Made by a program: the position numbers and the translations under genes
Source of the DNA: Acrasis kona
Lineage: Eukaryota > Heterolobosea > Eutetramitea > Acrasida > Acrasidae
Reading direction: 5' to 3'
DNA: 20,294 bases
Assembly (NCBI GenBank): GCA_026419775.2
Contig: JAOPGA020000692.1
Coordinates: 2-20,295, forward strand
Shown: piece after piece, positions 1-9,918 of the stretch
Position numbering within the stretch: the first letter of the stretch is position 1
How the letters are laid out: every line of letters begins with the position of its first letter
Notes under the pieces: generated by a model
Database searches by the model: none
What the model saw: the letters and a program-made list of their open reading frames with translations, nothing else
Told to the model about the DNA's origin: nothing

Positions 1-358
1 AAAAAGCGATCTAGACCTGTTGATGTTGTTCAGTTGTCAAATGAATCGAGTGATGAAAAATACCAGAAATGAATTGAGATGGGATTCTGTGCAGCCGAAA
101 TTCAAATCGATGTTGCGACACAAGAACCAATCCACATCGCAGGAATACATCGACTCTTCTGATCGTGTGAGAAAGAGCACGTCAAAAAAATTATCAAATG
201 CGATTAGCATCATTGACAGAAACAACGTCGAAAGTGAAGCTGATGTGACCAAGGATAATGATGTTGTTATCGATGATGAATTGAAGGCAGTGGGAGGTCA
301 AGAAAACAAGAAGAACTGGAATCTGTTATTCAATAATTGTAATGTCGCATTTCACTAA
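1..358 (+). CDS. 3' end of an unrecognised protein-coding gene (partial)
   Basis: This is the C-terminal part of a plus-strand gene whose start lies left of the window. One frame is open from base 2 to the TAA at 356-358 and gives a hydrophilic Ser/Asn/Asp/Lys-rich tail without a recognisable domain. In the first 66 bases the other frame (starting at base 1) reads more like protein (KKRSRPVDVVQ...SSDEKYQK) before a TGA at 70-72. A 34-nt GT-AG intron at about 33-66 would join that frame to the downstream one, giving VVQ then NELRW, and 34 nt is just under the intron sizes seen elsewhere here. AATAAA overlaps the stop, supporting 356-358 as a real gene end. Family unknown; that it is coding is likely, the exact exon structure is uncertain. 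Confidence 0.55.
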   Translation, partial: KSDLDLLMLFSCQMNRVMKNTRNELRWDSVQPKFKSMLRHKNQSTSQEYIDSSDRVRKSTSKKLSNAISIIDRNNVESEADVTKDNDVVIDDELKAVGGQENKKNWNLLFNNCNVAFH

Positions 359-362
359 TAAA
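357..362 (+). terminator. AATAAA poly(A) signal overlapping the stop codon
   Basis: AATAAA begins at the second base of the TAA stop (356-358). A GT/T-rich stretch follows at 375-406 with an 11-nt direct repeat (GTTTTTGTTCC at 375-385 and 396-406), which would suit a downstream cleavage element. Confidence 0.6.
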
Positions 363-897
363 GTATGAGGGATAGTTTTTGTTCCCCACAGGTGTGTTTT
401 TGTTCCACACTTAATTGTAAAAAATGAAGAAAGAATTCTAGTTGATCGCTCGATTAGGTAAAAAATCTGTGCGGATAAAGAGACATATTGGAAAAAGAAA
501 ATTGAACTTGAATAAGGAAGAGCTTACAAAAAGTTCAGTCCGAAGGTCCGCTTTTGTCTAGGTTACAATGAAATTAATTATATCTTAAGCGATTATCCGA
601 GAGTTTGAACTTTAGTACGAGCCCGTTTTGAAAGAATCGTAAAGACATGATGGCTACCACTGAAATTCAATCAGAACAGTTTAAAGTAAAACTTACTACG
701 TTTGAAAAGGACGAACAAGGCAAACCTTAATATCAATTCAGAATAATACTGAAGTTTAAGAACATCTAATTCTTTCGTGTTAATCATCTTTAGTTCACAG
801 GGATGACAACTCTGCTACTTACGTATGTAGTGTTAAATCCAACAAGGAAGAAAAAACCAGAGCAAAAAACCAAAATTTAAAAGGTATTTTATAATAA
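363..897. other. Convergent intergenic region, no confident gene
   Basis: This AT-rich stretch lies between the 3' ends of the left-edge gene (+) and the P5B ATPase (-). It holds the GT-rich repeat noted at 375-406 and a 26-codon ATG-started frame at 650-730 with no recognisable product. The ATPase 3' end has no canonical AATAAA; reading the minus strand, TTATAAAA follows its stop at about 894-887. I saw no tRNA box, mobile-element end or conserved protein. Confidence 0.5.
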
Positions 898-3800
898 TTA
901 ATTCACAATTGCGTCGGCCAATAACCGTCTATAAGCTAGTCTGCTTGCTTTTGGTTTCTTCCTCCTTCTTCTCTTTATGAAGTCTTCGATCCTCATCACT
1001 ATAAATTCATAAAACCAACTCACAATAAAGTTGGACAGAACGATACCAATATTAACGAGGCGGAAGTAAAGGTATTTATCTGCAAGTTCCATGGACACCT
1101 CAGGATCAATCCAAACCATCTGGAACATGTCGCACCATATTCTTCGTTGAAGCTCTCTTACAAAGTAATACATTTCTTGACTGTTGCTTGAGAGGTACTT
1201 GAAAGATGGTGATGGGAACAAGATTAATATACACATGCTGACAGTTATACCTAATGTTACAAAGAAGGTGTCTAAATCGCATTAGTAAAAGTGGAAGTGA
1301 AAGCGAGCTTACAGTTCTTGTAGGGAACGATATACTTGTAATTGAACTGGTAGGCTAGAGTCACGGCAATGTACTGAAAATTGCTATACATGAACAAGAA
1401 GCTCTTTCCTAAAGAAACTTCAGGGCTCATAAAAAACTTGTAATCAATGTACCAAGGACTAAATCGCAAACACATCATGGCAAATACTAAAAAGAACACT
1501 TGAATAAAAATTTGACCAATAACGGACGCAAGAAGTGGAAACCGTAATATCTGTCTGGGTGGCCTGCGAGTGTCCAACTTCTCGCTCGGCTTATTGAATG
1601 AAACAGAAAAGATCAACGTAAATCCCATAAAGAAGTGACTGAACACTAATTGTAGTTCGCTAGGAACCTCCAAATCATTCAACAAGATGACAACATATTG
1701 AACAAATACAAAAACAACTACAAATCTCATATTATAAAGAATCTTGTCCAACAGCGCTCTTCCCTCTCTGACCAACATGGAGCAGCACTGACCTCCCCTC
1801 TCCAAAGTGAACTGAGCAGCAAAACTAGTCTCTGCGTCAGTTATGCTAATACCTACATCAGCAACATTCAGCGCCATCGAGTCGTTACTGCCATCGCCAA
1901 CCATCACCACAGTAAAATCAATTTGCTTCAAATCTTGCACCAGTTCTGCCTTTTGAGTGGCTAACATTTCTGCAAACACGTTGGTCCTGGCCACAAGTCG
2001 ATAATAAGCTACTTTCTGAGCCTTGTCCGCACAATGATTTCTCAACAAGGAAAAGGCAGGACCGGTGATGGCCAATTCTGTTTGATCATTTGTACCAGGC
2101 TGTATCTCCTTCCACACCACACTTGGTTCGCCATACTGATCATATTCAACCTCTGCACTCAAAACTCTTCCGTTACCATCCAACACGCCGCTGTCGATTG
2201 CAACGCTGGTGGCCGTGAACACTGTGTCTCCGGTAATAATTTTACAACGAATGGAGCTATCTTTTAAGGTTTTGATTTCATTTCTCATATCAGGATACAA
2301 TTTACTTCTCATGATCAAAAAGCCAACAAATGTCATGTTGCTCTCTGCACTCTCTCTCGTGATTTCTTCTTGTTCCTTTAGATATCTTTTGGACATGGCA
2401 ATGATTCTGAACCCTAACAAGCCATACTTTTTAATCACATCATCAAAATCAAGAGGAAGAGAATTTGGTTTACAAATGCTTTTTATAGAATTAGGACTTC
2501 CTTTGGAGAACACGCACTCTTGGGTCACGACGCTCATGCGACCGAGTATTGTATTGAAGCAATATATTTGAGACACATGAATAGAGGATGTTACGCAAGA
2601 AGAGCGAGCAACCCGTGGGTGTACGCTGAATTTATTTTCGTTCAATTCTCTTTTTAACTCAAAGCCAGTGGCGACGAATAAGGCCTCTTCTAATTTATCA
2701 CCAACCACCCGATTGTGAATTTTGGTCAAATCATGACAGGCCGCCATGATGGTCGTGACATTGGAATTGACTGCATCTGAGTGATTGTGTGTAATGATGG
2801 ATTGGAAGGATGTGTTGGAGTCAACTTGAAGCACTCCATGTAAGGTCAAGATTTCTTCGGTCATGGTGCCCGTCTTATCGTAGCAGATACAATCTACTGT
2901 TCCCATTTTCAAAAGACCTAATAAAGATGTACATTTTATTCTTAAACGAGATAGTGTTCTTCTTGCAACCATCATGGGAAGTATTAGCACCAATGTGAGG
3001 AATGGCGGAACCGTGGAGACGAATTGGTTCAAATAACGTAATGCTGTCCAATCCGTTTTGTGAAGGTAGTGGTAGCGGAATATTCCAGCAACAAGCGTAT
3101 TGACGGCGGCGCTCAACATCAAAGTAATCATGAGGTTGTTAATGTCAGATGAATAAGAATGGACTTGTTCTTCCTCTTCTTGGCTGAGTAATGTACGAAT
3201 GGTCCTTCCTCTTGATGTGTTGAAGCCTGTCCTAACCACAACTGCTAGAGCATTTTTCGCACTAATGACTCTTGTTCCACCAATAAGCATATTCTACAAA
3301 GTTAAAAATGATTGAAAAAGAGACAAAACGTACCTCTTGCTGTATTGACAATGGAGCCACGCCAGGATTCTTCTCAGTATGTATGTAAGGTGCTTTGGAT
3401 CCAGGAACAGTGTCTCCTGTAATTGTACATTCATCGACATCCATCGTACCTTCAATCAATACAAGATCGCAAGGTAACGTTATTCTTCCCGTTATTTGAA
3501 CGAGATCTCCTGGTACAAGTGAAGCCGATCCTACAATATAAGATTCAGAATCTCTAATCACCCTGACCTATACATGTTAAATCATTACAAAATAATCCTC
3601 TCACCTCGGGTCCATATGTTTTGATTAATTGTTTGACCAACTTTTTGCTGTGATTTGCTCTCAATACGTTGAAAATGAACGATATCACAATGAACAGAGC
3701 AAATAGCACGCTGTAAATGTATAGTGGAGGATAGAAATTTCCTTGTCCACTAATCTCTCTTGTAAGGCGCAAGATGAAGACAGTTATCAAGAACCAATAG

Positions 3801-4552
3801 ATGGGTTTCCTCATTTGTTTGAACAAGTTACGGAAGGGGTTTGATTTTTTGACATCAATGTGGTTTGAACCAAATCGGGTCAATCTCATCAAGTGTTCTG
3901 GATGTGAAAGGCCAATCATCTTTTTTGTAGAGTGGTCACTTAAAATGTCGTAGGGGTCCATGCTGAGAGCAAGGTGAGCATAGACCGATGAAAAGAAAGA
4001 CGTACTGCTGTACAAAGTAATTATCTTCCTCCACATCGTACAGGTAGCGCAAGTTGCGAAATTCAAATGTAAAGTGCTCAACCTCTGTTTTTAGAGTATT
4101 TTCCTCATCTGCGGTCGAACCACAATATACTGGTTCGTCTATTACTATTCTCTTCACATTTCTAACGTGATATTTTCCATCGACATCCTAAATAATTAGC
4201 CTTGATTGTTCAAACACCATACAGTGATGAGCACTTTCTCCGCGCTTCTTAGATTGGTCCTTCTTCCAGTAATAATCATGTTAATCTTGGCGTTATGCCG
4301 TGTTATAAAATACCACAATCCTGCCGTGAGTATGGTGGCAATAATATCCAATATGGAGAGAAACTTGTTTTTTTTGTATCCCACCAAGTTTCTCACTTTC
4401 GAATCATGATAATATAACTAATGAATGTCACAACAAGTCGATTGAGGCAATTAAAAAACCTTTTTGTCCACATCGTTATCAACAAGAGGAATGGTGGATG
4501 TTGATTCATTCCATTTTATTGACTGATGAACGCTGGAGGATCTCTTCTCCAT
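898..4552 (-). CDS. P5B-type P-ATPase (ATP13A2-like), seven exons
   Basis: Predicted polytopic pump of endolysosomal membranes. Family members such as ATP13A2 export polyamines; the substrate here is not known. Exons by splice motifs and frame: 4552-4460, 4417-4223, 4187-4006, 3962-3605, 3567-3334, 3293-1313, 1271-898, giving about 1138 aa, normal for P5B. Seen in order: an N-terminal hydrophobic hairpin (about 45-60), the A-domain with VPGDLVQI, the TM4 region with VPPFLTL, the phosphorylation motif DKTGT (Asp about 493), the hinge VGDGSND (about 820), then C-terminal membrane helices with the P5-type KPSEKLDTRRPP loop. Two motifs are odd: TGD (about 326-328) replaces TGE, and PPFLT replaces the usual PPALP. 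The start is the first in-frame ATG upstream of exon 2, which has none. Exon 1 is the least certain (donor GTTTTT). It follows CFAP44 by 104 nt on the same strand. Confidence 0.9.
1272..1312 (-). other. Intron 6 of P5B ATPase (41 nt; alternative acceptor gives 62 nt)
   Basis: GTAAGC...CTAATGCGATTTAG, phase 1. A second AG at 1251-1252, 21 nt downstream, keeps the frame and would drop seven residues (YTFFVTL) of a membrane helix. The first acceptor fits the intron length norm and the family better. Confidence 0.75.
3294..3333 (-). other. Intron 5 of P5B ATPase (40 nt)
   Basis: GTACGT...TTAACTTTGTAG, phase 0. It joins APLSIQQE to NMLIGGTRV, a contiguous P5 segment. Confidence 0.88.
3568..3604 (-). 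other. Intron 4 of P5B ATPase (37 nt)
   Basis: GTGAGA...TTAACATGTATAG, phase 0. It joins KTYGPE to VRVIRDSE in the A-domain. Its last 13 nt are identical to the end of AP-1 mu intron 2. Confidence 0.85.
3963..4005 (-). other. Intron 3 of P5B ATPase (43 nt)
   Basis: GTACGT...CTCACCTTGCTCTCAG, phase 2. It joins DNYFVQ to HMDPYDIL, restoring the region before the LSHPEH segment. Confidence 0.8.
4188..4222 (-). other. Intron 2 of P5B ATPase (35 nt)
   Basis: GTATGG...CTAATTATTTAG, phase 0. It joins VLIT to DVDGKYHV, continuing the N-terminal P5 domain. Shortest intron seen here. Confidence 0.75.
4418..4459 (-). other. Intron 1 of P5B ATPase (42 nt)
   Basis: GTTTTT...CATTAG, phase 0. Its length is divisible by three but it carries an in-frame TAA. 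The donor is weak; an alternative donor GTGGAC at 4471 would give 54 nt in the same frame. Confidence 0.55.
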
Positions 4553-4652
4553 GAACAACTCCGGTTCAATGACTATTACAAAAAAATACACATTTCAGAT
4601 GCCAAATTATTATTAGAAGACATGGAACTGCAGTTTGGTAATATACATTATA

Positions 4653-4658
4653 TTTATT
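4653..4658 (-). terminator. CFAP44 poly(A) signal overlapping the stop codon
   Basis: On the minus strand the end reads TAATAAATA: AATAAA starts at the second base of the TAA stop (4659-4657). Cleavage downstream would fall inside the 104-nt gap before the P5B ATG. Confidence 0.65.
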
Positions 4659-7600
4659 ATAAAGAAGTTTTGTGACACAATAAGCGAATTTCATTTCTGT
4701 ACGCCTCAATTTCTTGTTGCTGAACTGCAATCACGTTCTTCAATCCAATTTTAGAATCCACCACATCCTCCTTCATTGATTTGATCATTCTAGTCACCAT
4801 CGTCTTTTGACTAGCATCTAATTCATTTTCAAGTGTTTGTTGCTCTCTTCGAAGGGTTGCTAACTGCTTCAACAAATCTGTATTTTCATTTGTAATCTTG
4901 GTCAACCTTTCCTTGTATTCATTCAACCTTTGATCCCATCTAGCCAACTCCTTATGAGAATCATCTTCCGATTGTTGTAGAATTTGCTTCAATTCCTCAG
5001 ATTCCATATCCACAGTTGCCTTTTCTAACTCCTCCAAATTAATCACTCTTCCAAATTTGAGCAGTTGGACCTCCCTTACTTTATCCTTCCATGTTTGATA
5101 CTCTAGTTCCTTTTGCTTTTGTTCCTTGACCAATTGTCTGTGCTCCTTTTGTAGATCGTGATGTCTCTTTCGCAACTGCTTTCTTTCATCCTTCAACTCC
5201 CTGATGCGATCTGCCAGCGTTTCTAATCCTCTGTTGGTAAACACCACGTGTTCGCTCAGATCCTGCGGTATCTTGCGCTGCATCAGCGATTGTATCTGCG
5301 ACAACTTTAACACTACGATAGTCTGCAATTCATTTAATTTGTTTTGCTTGTCGCGCTGTGTGTTGATGATTGTTGTTTCAATCTTTTTCAGCTCAGAGTT
5401 CATGATGGCTTCCTTCTTTTGAAGCGCCTCTCTCTCCTTCTTAAGCACCTCCACGCTCTTGACGATAGAGTCCAATAATTTTTCTTGATCAATTCTCCTC
5501 CTTCGCAGGTGCATGACCTGTTCGAATAGTTTAGGATCGCATTGATCTGGAGGCTTTACGTCATCATCCCTGTTCACATGGGTACTTCTGTCAACTGCAT
5601 CTCCCTTCGCATCCGAGGTATTGTTTGGCGCTGCATTCTCATCATCGCTCATATCAGAATCATCACTGTCGTTATCATCGTCGTCAGAATCATTCTGTTC
5701 GTCATTTTGACTACCCTTTTTGAATAATTTCAACAACTCTGCATAAGTTGGATGATTGGTTGGTACTAAATTCTGGAACTCCTGCATTAGTTGTTCTTGT
5801 TTGACCAACTGACCAATCTCTGTCTTTTTTTGTGCCAATTTATCATGACACTGTTCAATCTTTTGTACTACGGTAGCCTTTGCTTGTTTCTTTTGTTGGA
5901 ATTCGTTGAATGAAGAATTGTCCTTGATTTCGAAATCTTTCAAAATTTCGTACTCTTGATACAATAACAACAATTTGATATCAGCATTCTTCAAATCACT
6001 TGCGAGTTTGAATCGTTCCCTTCTCAATTCCTCCACTGCCAAATCAAAACTAGAAATTTGCTTTTCTTGTTTGCGCAACAATCTGGTCTTTTCATAGTTT
6101 TGTTTTTCTTGTTCGATTTGACGCTCTGCAATTTCCATGTCTGATAACTGAATGGAAGCGATGCGAGATTCTCTCTCCATGTCATCTCTCTCCTTTGCAG
6201 TCAAATCTCTACCAATTACGCTCTGTGCCTTTACGCTGCTCTTCTTGCTCTTGCCAGAGTGAGCTCCCGTAGATTTACGTTCGTCAGCATCCTCTTCGTC
6301 GTCATCATCTTGAAGATTGGTTCCCATTCCAGCTTTTTGTTTCTCTATGCGGTCCAATCGTCGTTGTTCGGCGGCTACCTCCTTCTCGAATGATGCTAGT
6401 TGTTGACTTGTGACCTTTTCTCTATTCTCCGGATATTCGGTAATGCTCTGCGTGCTAAATTCTCTCAATTTCTCCTTTATGCCCAACTTTTTATTGATTT
6501 GAGCAATGCTCTCGTTGTATTTTGAGAATTTTTGAATCAAGCGCGATTTGAGATCACGTAGTCCCAACAATCTCACATTGAATACCATGCGTAGCGTATG
6601 CATACTCTCTTCCAACAAGATCATTTGTCGTAACTTTTTTTCTGCAGTCACTCTTTGCTGCTCAGGTACCATATAGTCCACATCTGTTTTTAACTTGAAA
6701 TCTCCCATGTTTTGTTGACAATATAAAATTTCCTGCATCACCTCCTGGTCCTCTTCGTTGTCACTTGGTTGCTTTTGCATCAAATCATGACGCATCTTGT
6801 GACGTTGTTCTCTCTGTCTCTTTAAATCTTCTGCCTTTTCGATAGCAGATACGTGTCTAAATCGACGAGTACCAGCACCAGAGTGTTTGTCGATAAAAGA
6901 TCCATTGTGCACGCCACTTCTAAATGATGCAGTCAAATCTCTGCTGGTATCCGCTGGTGAGTTGACATCGCCTGGGCTGTTGCTGTTTTGATCATTACTG
7001 TTCATGCCGTATCGATTCCTCTTGTTGATTTCTTCGTTAATGATGGCATGCACAGCGTCAATATGTTGCCGCAGTAGTGGATTGATGACCATTGTTTTGA
7101 AGGAACAAACCTTCTTGTCGCTATCAAATGCAGTTAGTTCTATTCTCTCCACATGCAATGGATCGATAAAGTGCTCCTTTAGCTTCTTTAATCGAAGATT
7201 AATCTTGATGGAATTCCACTCGGTTTCTCTTTTTGAGATTTGTAACCTCTCATTTAATTTGATCATCATATTCTCTTGGAATTGGAGATCGATCTGGAGT
7301 TCGTCCCTACTTAATCGAATGGTGGGATCCTTCTTATCGTTTATTGCTGCCATAGCCTTGAATCTCTCTCTAATCTTTTCAATCTCTTGTAATCGTAAAT
7401 CTTTTCTGCTCTGAGCATCGCTAATCTTCTTTTCCTCCTCGTGTTGAAGTCTTGCTTGTTGTATGCTGAAGAAACTAGTTTCGGTGATATCTGTCTCATC
7501 GCTGTCGACAGTTTTGAATACGACCTTATCCACCATCTCTGTTTCCTTTCCCAATACCTTTTGAACAAAGAAGCATCCATCCACGCCCACGCTAACCAAG

Positions 7601-9918
7601 AACGAATCGTCAAAACTCAAACAAGCTTGAGAAATACGACCTTCGAATCCGTCATGAAGAGCATGGGTCTCCAATTCTCTCTCCGAATCTCTTGTTTCAT
7701 GGTTTTGATCTATTAAACTAATTTTACCATTCTCGAATCCAAGCACCATATAAGCACCGCTGTTGCTATAGTTCATGGATGTGCATGGACATTTTCTGAT
7801 GCTCACGGCTCTCTTTGGCCACTCTGCCATTTCCTTGTTGCTATTCTCCAGCGCTTGACTATCCACCCAACTAGTTGCAATCGAGTAATACTCAAACATG
7901 CACGGCGTGTTATCTGATTTGGAAAAACTAATCAATAAAGAAGTATCGTCTCTGGAGTATTGTATCTTTTCAATCTTACAGGGCTTATCTCTCGCTAACG
8001 CTTCAAAATCAACGATGGGTTCATCCTTTTCATTCTTTTTGGTGTCTGGCTTCAAAATGTTATGGAACATGAACACCTTGTAACTGGCAGTGAACTCGTA
8101 GGTATCATCAGAATCAATCTTGTCCAATACGGTCTTTTTATCGACGTTTAGCTCAATCACCTTTCCATTCTTGAATCCAACCAGTAGCACTTCGTTATTT
8201 ACGTTCCATGCCATGCTGGTGGGTACTGAATCGAATTTGATGAATCCAATGGGTCTATATCGTTGTTTCGCCTCAAAAAAGAACATGGTGCAGTCGGTAC
8301 TGGCAGTGACAAAGATTTGACCATCTCTGGAGTATGAAAAATCGGTGATGGGCATGGTGTGAGGTTTCGAAGCCTTGACTAACTCGAAATTATCTTCGCA
8401 CCTTCGAATCACCCTAAACACACCATCGTTAAACCCAACGGTGAGCGTATGTTGATCTGGGTCGACGACTTTTGGATTCCATGCCATACAAGTGGCACCC
8501 GATGAGAACTGACAATAATAAATGCTCATCTTTTTGAAATAGTCAAACAGACGAACGGTTCCGTCCATTCCACACGTAACCACAAAGTGATCGAATGGAC
8601 TGGTGGCAGCACCAGTGATGGTACCTGCATGGAATTCATATAGTTTGTGAATAAAGCTCTTTTCGCTAATATCCTTCTCTATGGCTCTATAGTCGGTCAC
8701 TCTCCATATCGCTCCATTAGCATCTTGTATGATCCAAAAATTACCCTCCGCTGGTCTCGAAAGAGCAATGATATTTACATTTTGACCGATGGGAATCTCT
8801 ACGATGGGATCCACGTATAGCATGCCATCGCTATCTGATTCTTTGGTGTCGATGGTTTCAAAATCCCAATATCTCATGTATCCATCGGCACCTGCTGTGA
8901 TGAACATGCTTGTTCTGGTCTCGTGGATTACCACTTCAATCATGCCCTGATGACATGGAGTGCCGTCGCTTCTCATCACGATGGATTTGATCAAGTTGCC
9001 ATCCCACAACAACAAATTACCTTGTTCGGATCCAGATAGTACCTTTCCATCCGGTAGTTCGACATAGCCAGCAACGTCGCTAATGTCAATCTTACCGAAC
9101 TTACCAATTTGCCCCTGTAATTTGAGACCGGTGAATGTTTCGGCCATCTTCCAGAATTTAATATGACCGGTTCCACTTGTGGTGAGTTGACCGTCGCTGT
9201 TTGGAGAAAATGTAACGTTGTATACTTCGGTTCCGAATGCCTTGTATCGCAAAATGATGCTCTCTGATTCCCAATCCCATATGGTCATCATGAAATCAGG
9301 ATAAGAACCAACGGTGGCGAGTTTGGTTCCATCCTTATTAAAGTTCATGGCGCTGTATGCTTTGCTTGTTCCTTTCGTCAAGGTCTTGTATAGTTTGATC
9401 TTTGGATTTACATTTTGATATTCTCTTCCGTTTTCAACATAGGTTTCCGTTTCAATTTCAACTTCATAAATGTAAACGTTGGGCATGTCTCCCTTCTCTC
9501 CCACGGCAAGGTATTTCATTGTTGGATGTACGACGATTGCTCCAATACCTTCTGTTCCTTGTGCTTCGATGAATTGATATGTTTGGTATTTGAGGTCATA
9601 AAAGTGAATGGTGTTTCCTACTGCTAATACTACGAGACGCGTGCTTATGAACTGTACGTTGTTTCTTCTCAAACTCTGAAATCCAAAAGAGTGGTGAACT
9701 TGTGTGCAGATCATTTTTTTTGGCTCTTTTTTTGGTTGTTGTTGTGTTTGTGTTGCCCCTATATTTTCTGCATCGATGGTGACTATTGAACCTGTTTCGT
9801 CCGTCTTTTGTCCGTCCTCACCAACAGTGTTATCGCCATTTATCTTTATCTGAGAGGACCGCAAGTCGTCGTGCTCGAACACTACGATGTCCTCCTCAGC
9901 GGTATTGCTCTTTGACAT
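4657..9918 (-). CDS. CFAP44: Cilia- and flagella-associated protein 44 (CFAP44/WDR52)
   Basis: CFAP44 is an axonemal protein. With CFAP43 it forms the tether/tether-head that holds the motor domains of inner-arm dynein I1/f to the doublet microtubule, and it is needed for normal beating. The 1753-residue frame has no intron; animal orthologues are near 1850. Residues about 70-800 are WD40-type beta-propeller sequence with segments typical of CFAP44, such as GHIKFWKMAETFTGLKLQG, LPDGKVLSGSEQGNLLLW and ITAGADGYMRYWDFETID. Residues about 830-1750 are long charged coiled coil, interrupted by acidic tracts near 1206 and 1406-1430. The ATG at 9918 opens a short polar leader before the propeller. 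It shares a 390-nt divergent upstream region with the dsRNA helicase. Its presence implies a lineage with motile flagella at some stage. Confidence 0.95.
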   Translation of the reverse strand: MSKSNTAEEDIVVFEHDDLRSSQIKINGDNTVGEDGQKTDETGSIVTIDAENIGATQTQQQPKKEPKKMICTQVHHSFGFQSLRRNNVQFISTRLVVLAVGNTIHFYDLKYQTYQFIEAQGTEGIGAIVVHPTMKYLAVGEKGDMPNVYIYEVEIETETYVENGREYQNVNPKIKLYKTLTKGTSKAYSAMNFNKDGTKLATVGSYPDFMMTIWDWESESIILRYKAFGTEVYNVTFSPNSDGQLTTSGTGHIKFWKMAETFTGLKLQGQIGKFGKIDISDVAGYVELPDGKVLSGSEQGNLLLWDGNLIKSIVMRSDGTPCHQGMIEVVIHETRTSMFITAGADGYMRYWDFETIDTKESDSDGMLYVDPIVEIPIGQNVNIIALSRPAEGNFWIIQDANGAIWRVTDYRAIEKDISEKSFIHKLYEFHAGTITGAATSPFDHFVVTCGMDGTVRLFDYFKKMSIYYCQFSSGATCMAWNPKVVDPDQHTLTVGFNDGVFRVIRRCEDNFELVKASKPHTMPITDFSYSRDGQIFVTASTDCTMFFFEAKQRYRPIGFIKFDSVPTSMAWNVNNEVLLVGFKNGKVIELNVDKKTVLDKIDSDDTYEFTASYKVFMFHNILKPDTKKNEKDEPIVDFEALARDKPCKIEKIQYSRDDTSLLISFSKSDNTPCMFEYYSIATSWVDSQALENSNKEMAEWPKRAVSIRKCPCTSMNYSNSGAYMVLGFENGKISLIDQNHETRDSERELETHALHDGFEGRISQACLSFDDSFLVSVGVDGCFFVQKVLGKETEMVDKVVFKTVDSDETDITETSFFSIQQARLQHEEEKKISDAQSRKDLRLQEIEKIRERFKAMAAINDKKDPTIRLSRDELQIDLQFQENMMIKLNERLQISKRETEWNSIKINLRLKKLKEHFIDPLHVERIELTAFDSDKKVCSFKTMVINPLLRQHIDAVHAIINEEINKRNRYGMNSNDQNSNSPGDVNSPADTSRDLTASFRSGVHNGSFIDKHSGAGTRRFRHVSAIEKAEDLKRQREQRHKMRHDLMQKQPSDNEEDQEVMQEILYCQQNMGDFKLKTDVDYMVPEQQRVTAEKKLRQMILLEESMHTLRMVFNVRLLGLRDLKSRLIQKFSKYNESIAQINKKLGIKEKLREFSTQSITEYPENREKVTSQQLASFEKEVAAEQRRLDRIEKQKAGMGTNLQDDDDEEDADERKSTGAHSGKSKKSSVKAQSVIGRDLTAKERDDMERESRIASIQLSDMEIAERQIEQEKQNYEKTRLLRKQEKQISSFDLAVEELRRERFKLASDLKNADIKLLLLYQEYEILKDFEIKDNSSFNEFQQKKQAKATVVQKIEQCHDKLAQKKTEIGQLVKQEQLMQEFQNLVPTNHPTYAELLKLFKKGSQNDEQNDSDDDDNDSDDSDMSDDENAAPNNTSDAKGDAVDRSTHVNRDDDVKPPDQCDPKLFEQVMHLRRRRIDQEKLLDSIVKSVEVLKKEREALQKKEAIMNSELKKIETTIINTQRDKQNKLNELQTIVVLKLSQIQSLMQRKIPQDLSEHVVFTNRGLETLADRIRELKDERKQLRKRHHDLQKEHRQLVKEQKQKELEYQTWKDKVREVQLLKFGRVINLEELEKATVDMESEELKQILQQSEDDSHKELARWDQRLNEYKERLTKITNENTDLLKQLATLRREQQTLENELDASQKTMVTRMIKSMKEDVVDSKIGLKNVIAVQQQEIEAYRNEIRLLCHKTSL

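Noticed and set aside
424-897. Two frames (424-663 and 650-897) without TGA that would read as protein if TAA/TAG meant Gln, as in ciliates.
   Set aside because: The number of TAA/TAG codons is about what random AT-rich DNA gives, about 80 TGA-free codons is not rare, and all neighbouring genes use TAA or TGA as ordinary stops.
5630-5715. GAT/GAC-rich run in CFAP44 as a tandem repeat or mobile insertion.
   Set aside because: The units are irregular and in frame; it is an acidic tract within the coiled-coil region.
7004-7414. 136-codon plus-strand frame opposite the CFAP44 coiled coil; similar frames at 2209-2571 and 15006-15458.
   Set aside because: These are antisense shadows of charged or Ser-rich coding sequence, with no domain and no supporting signals.
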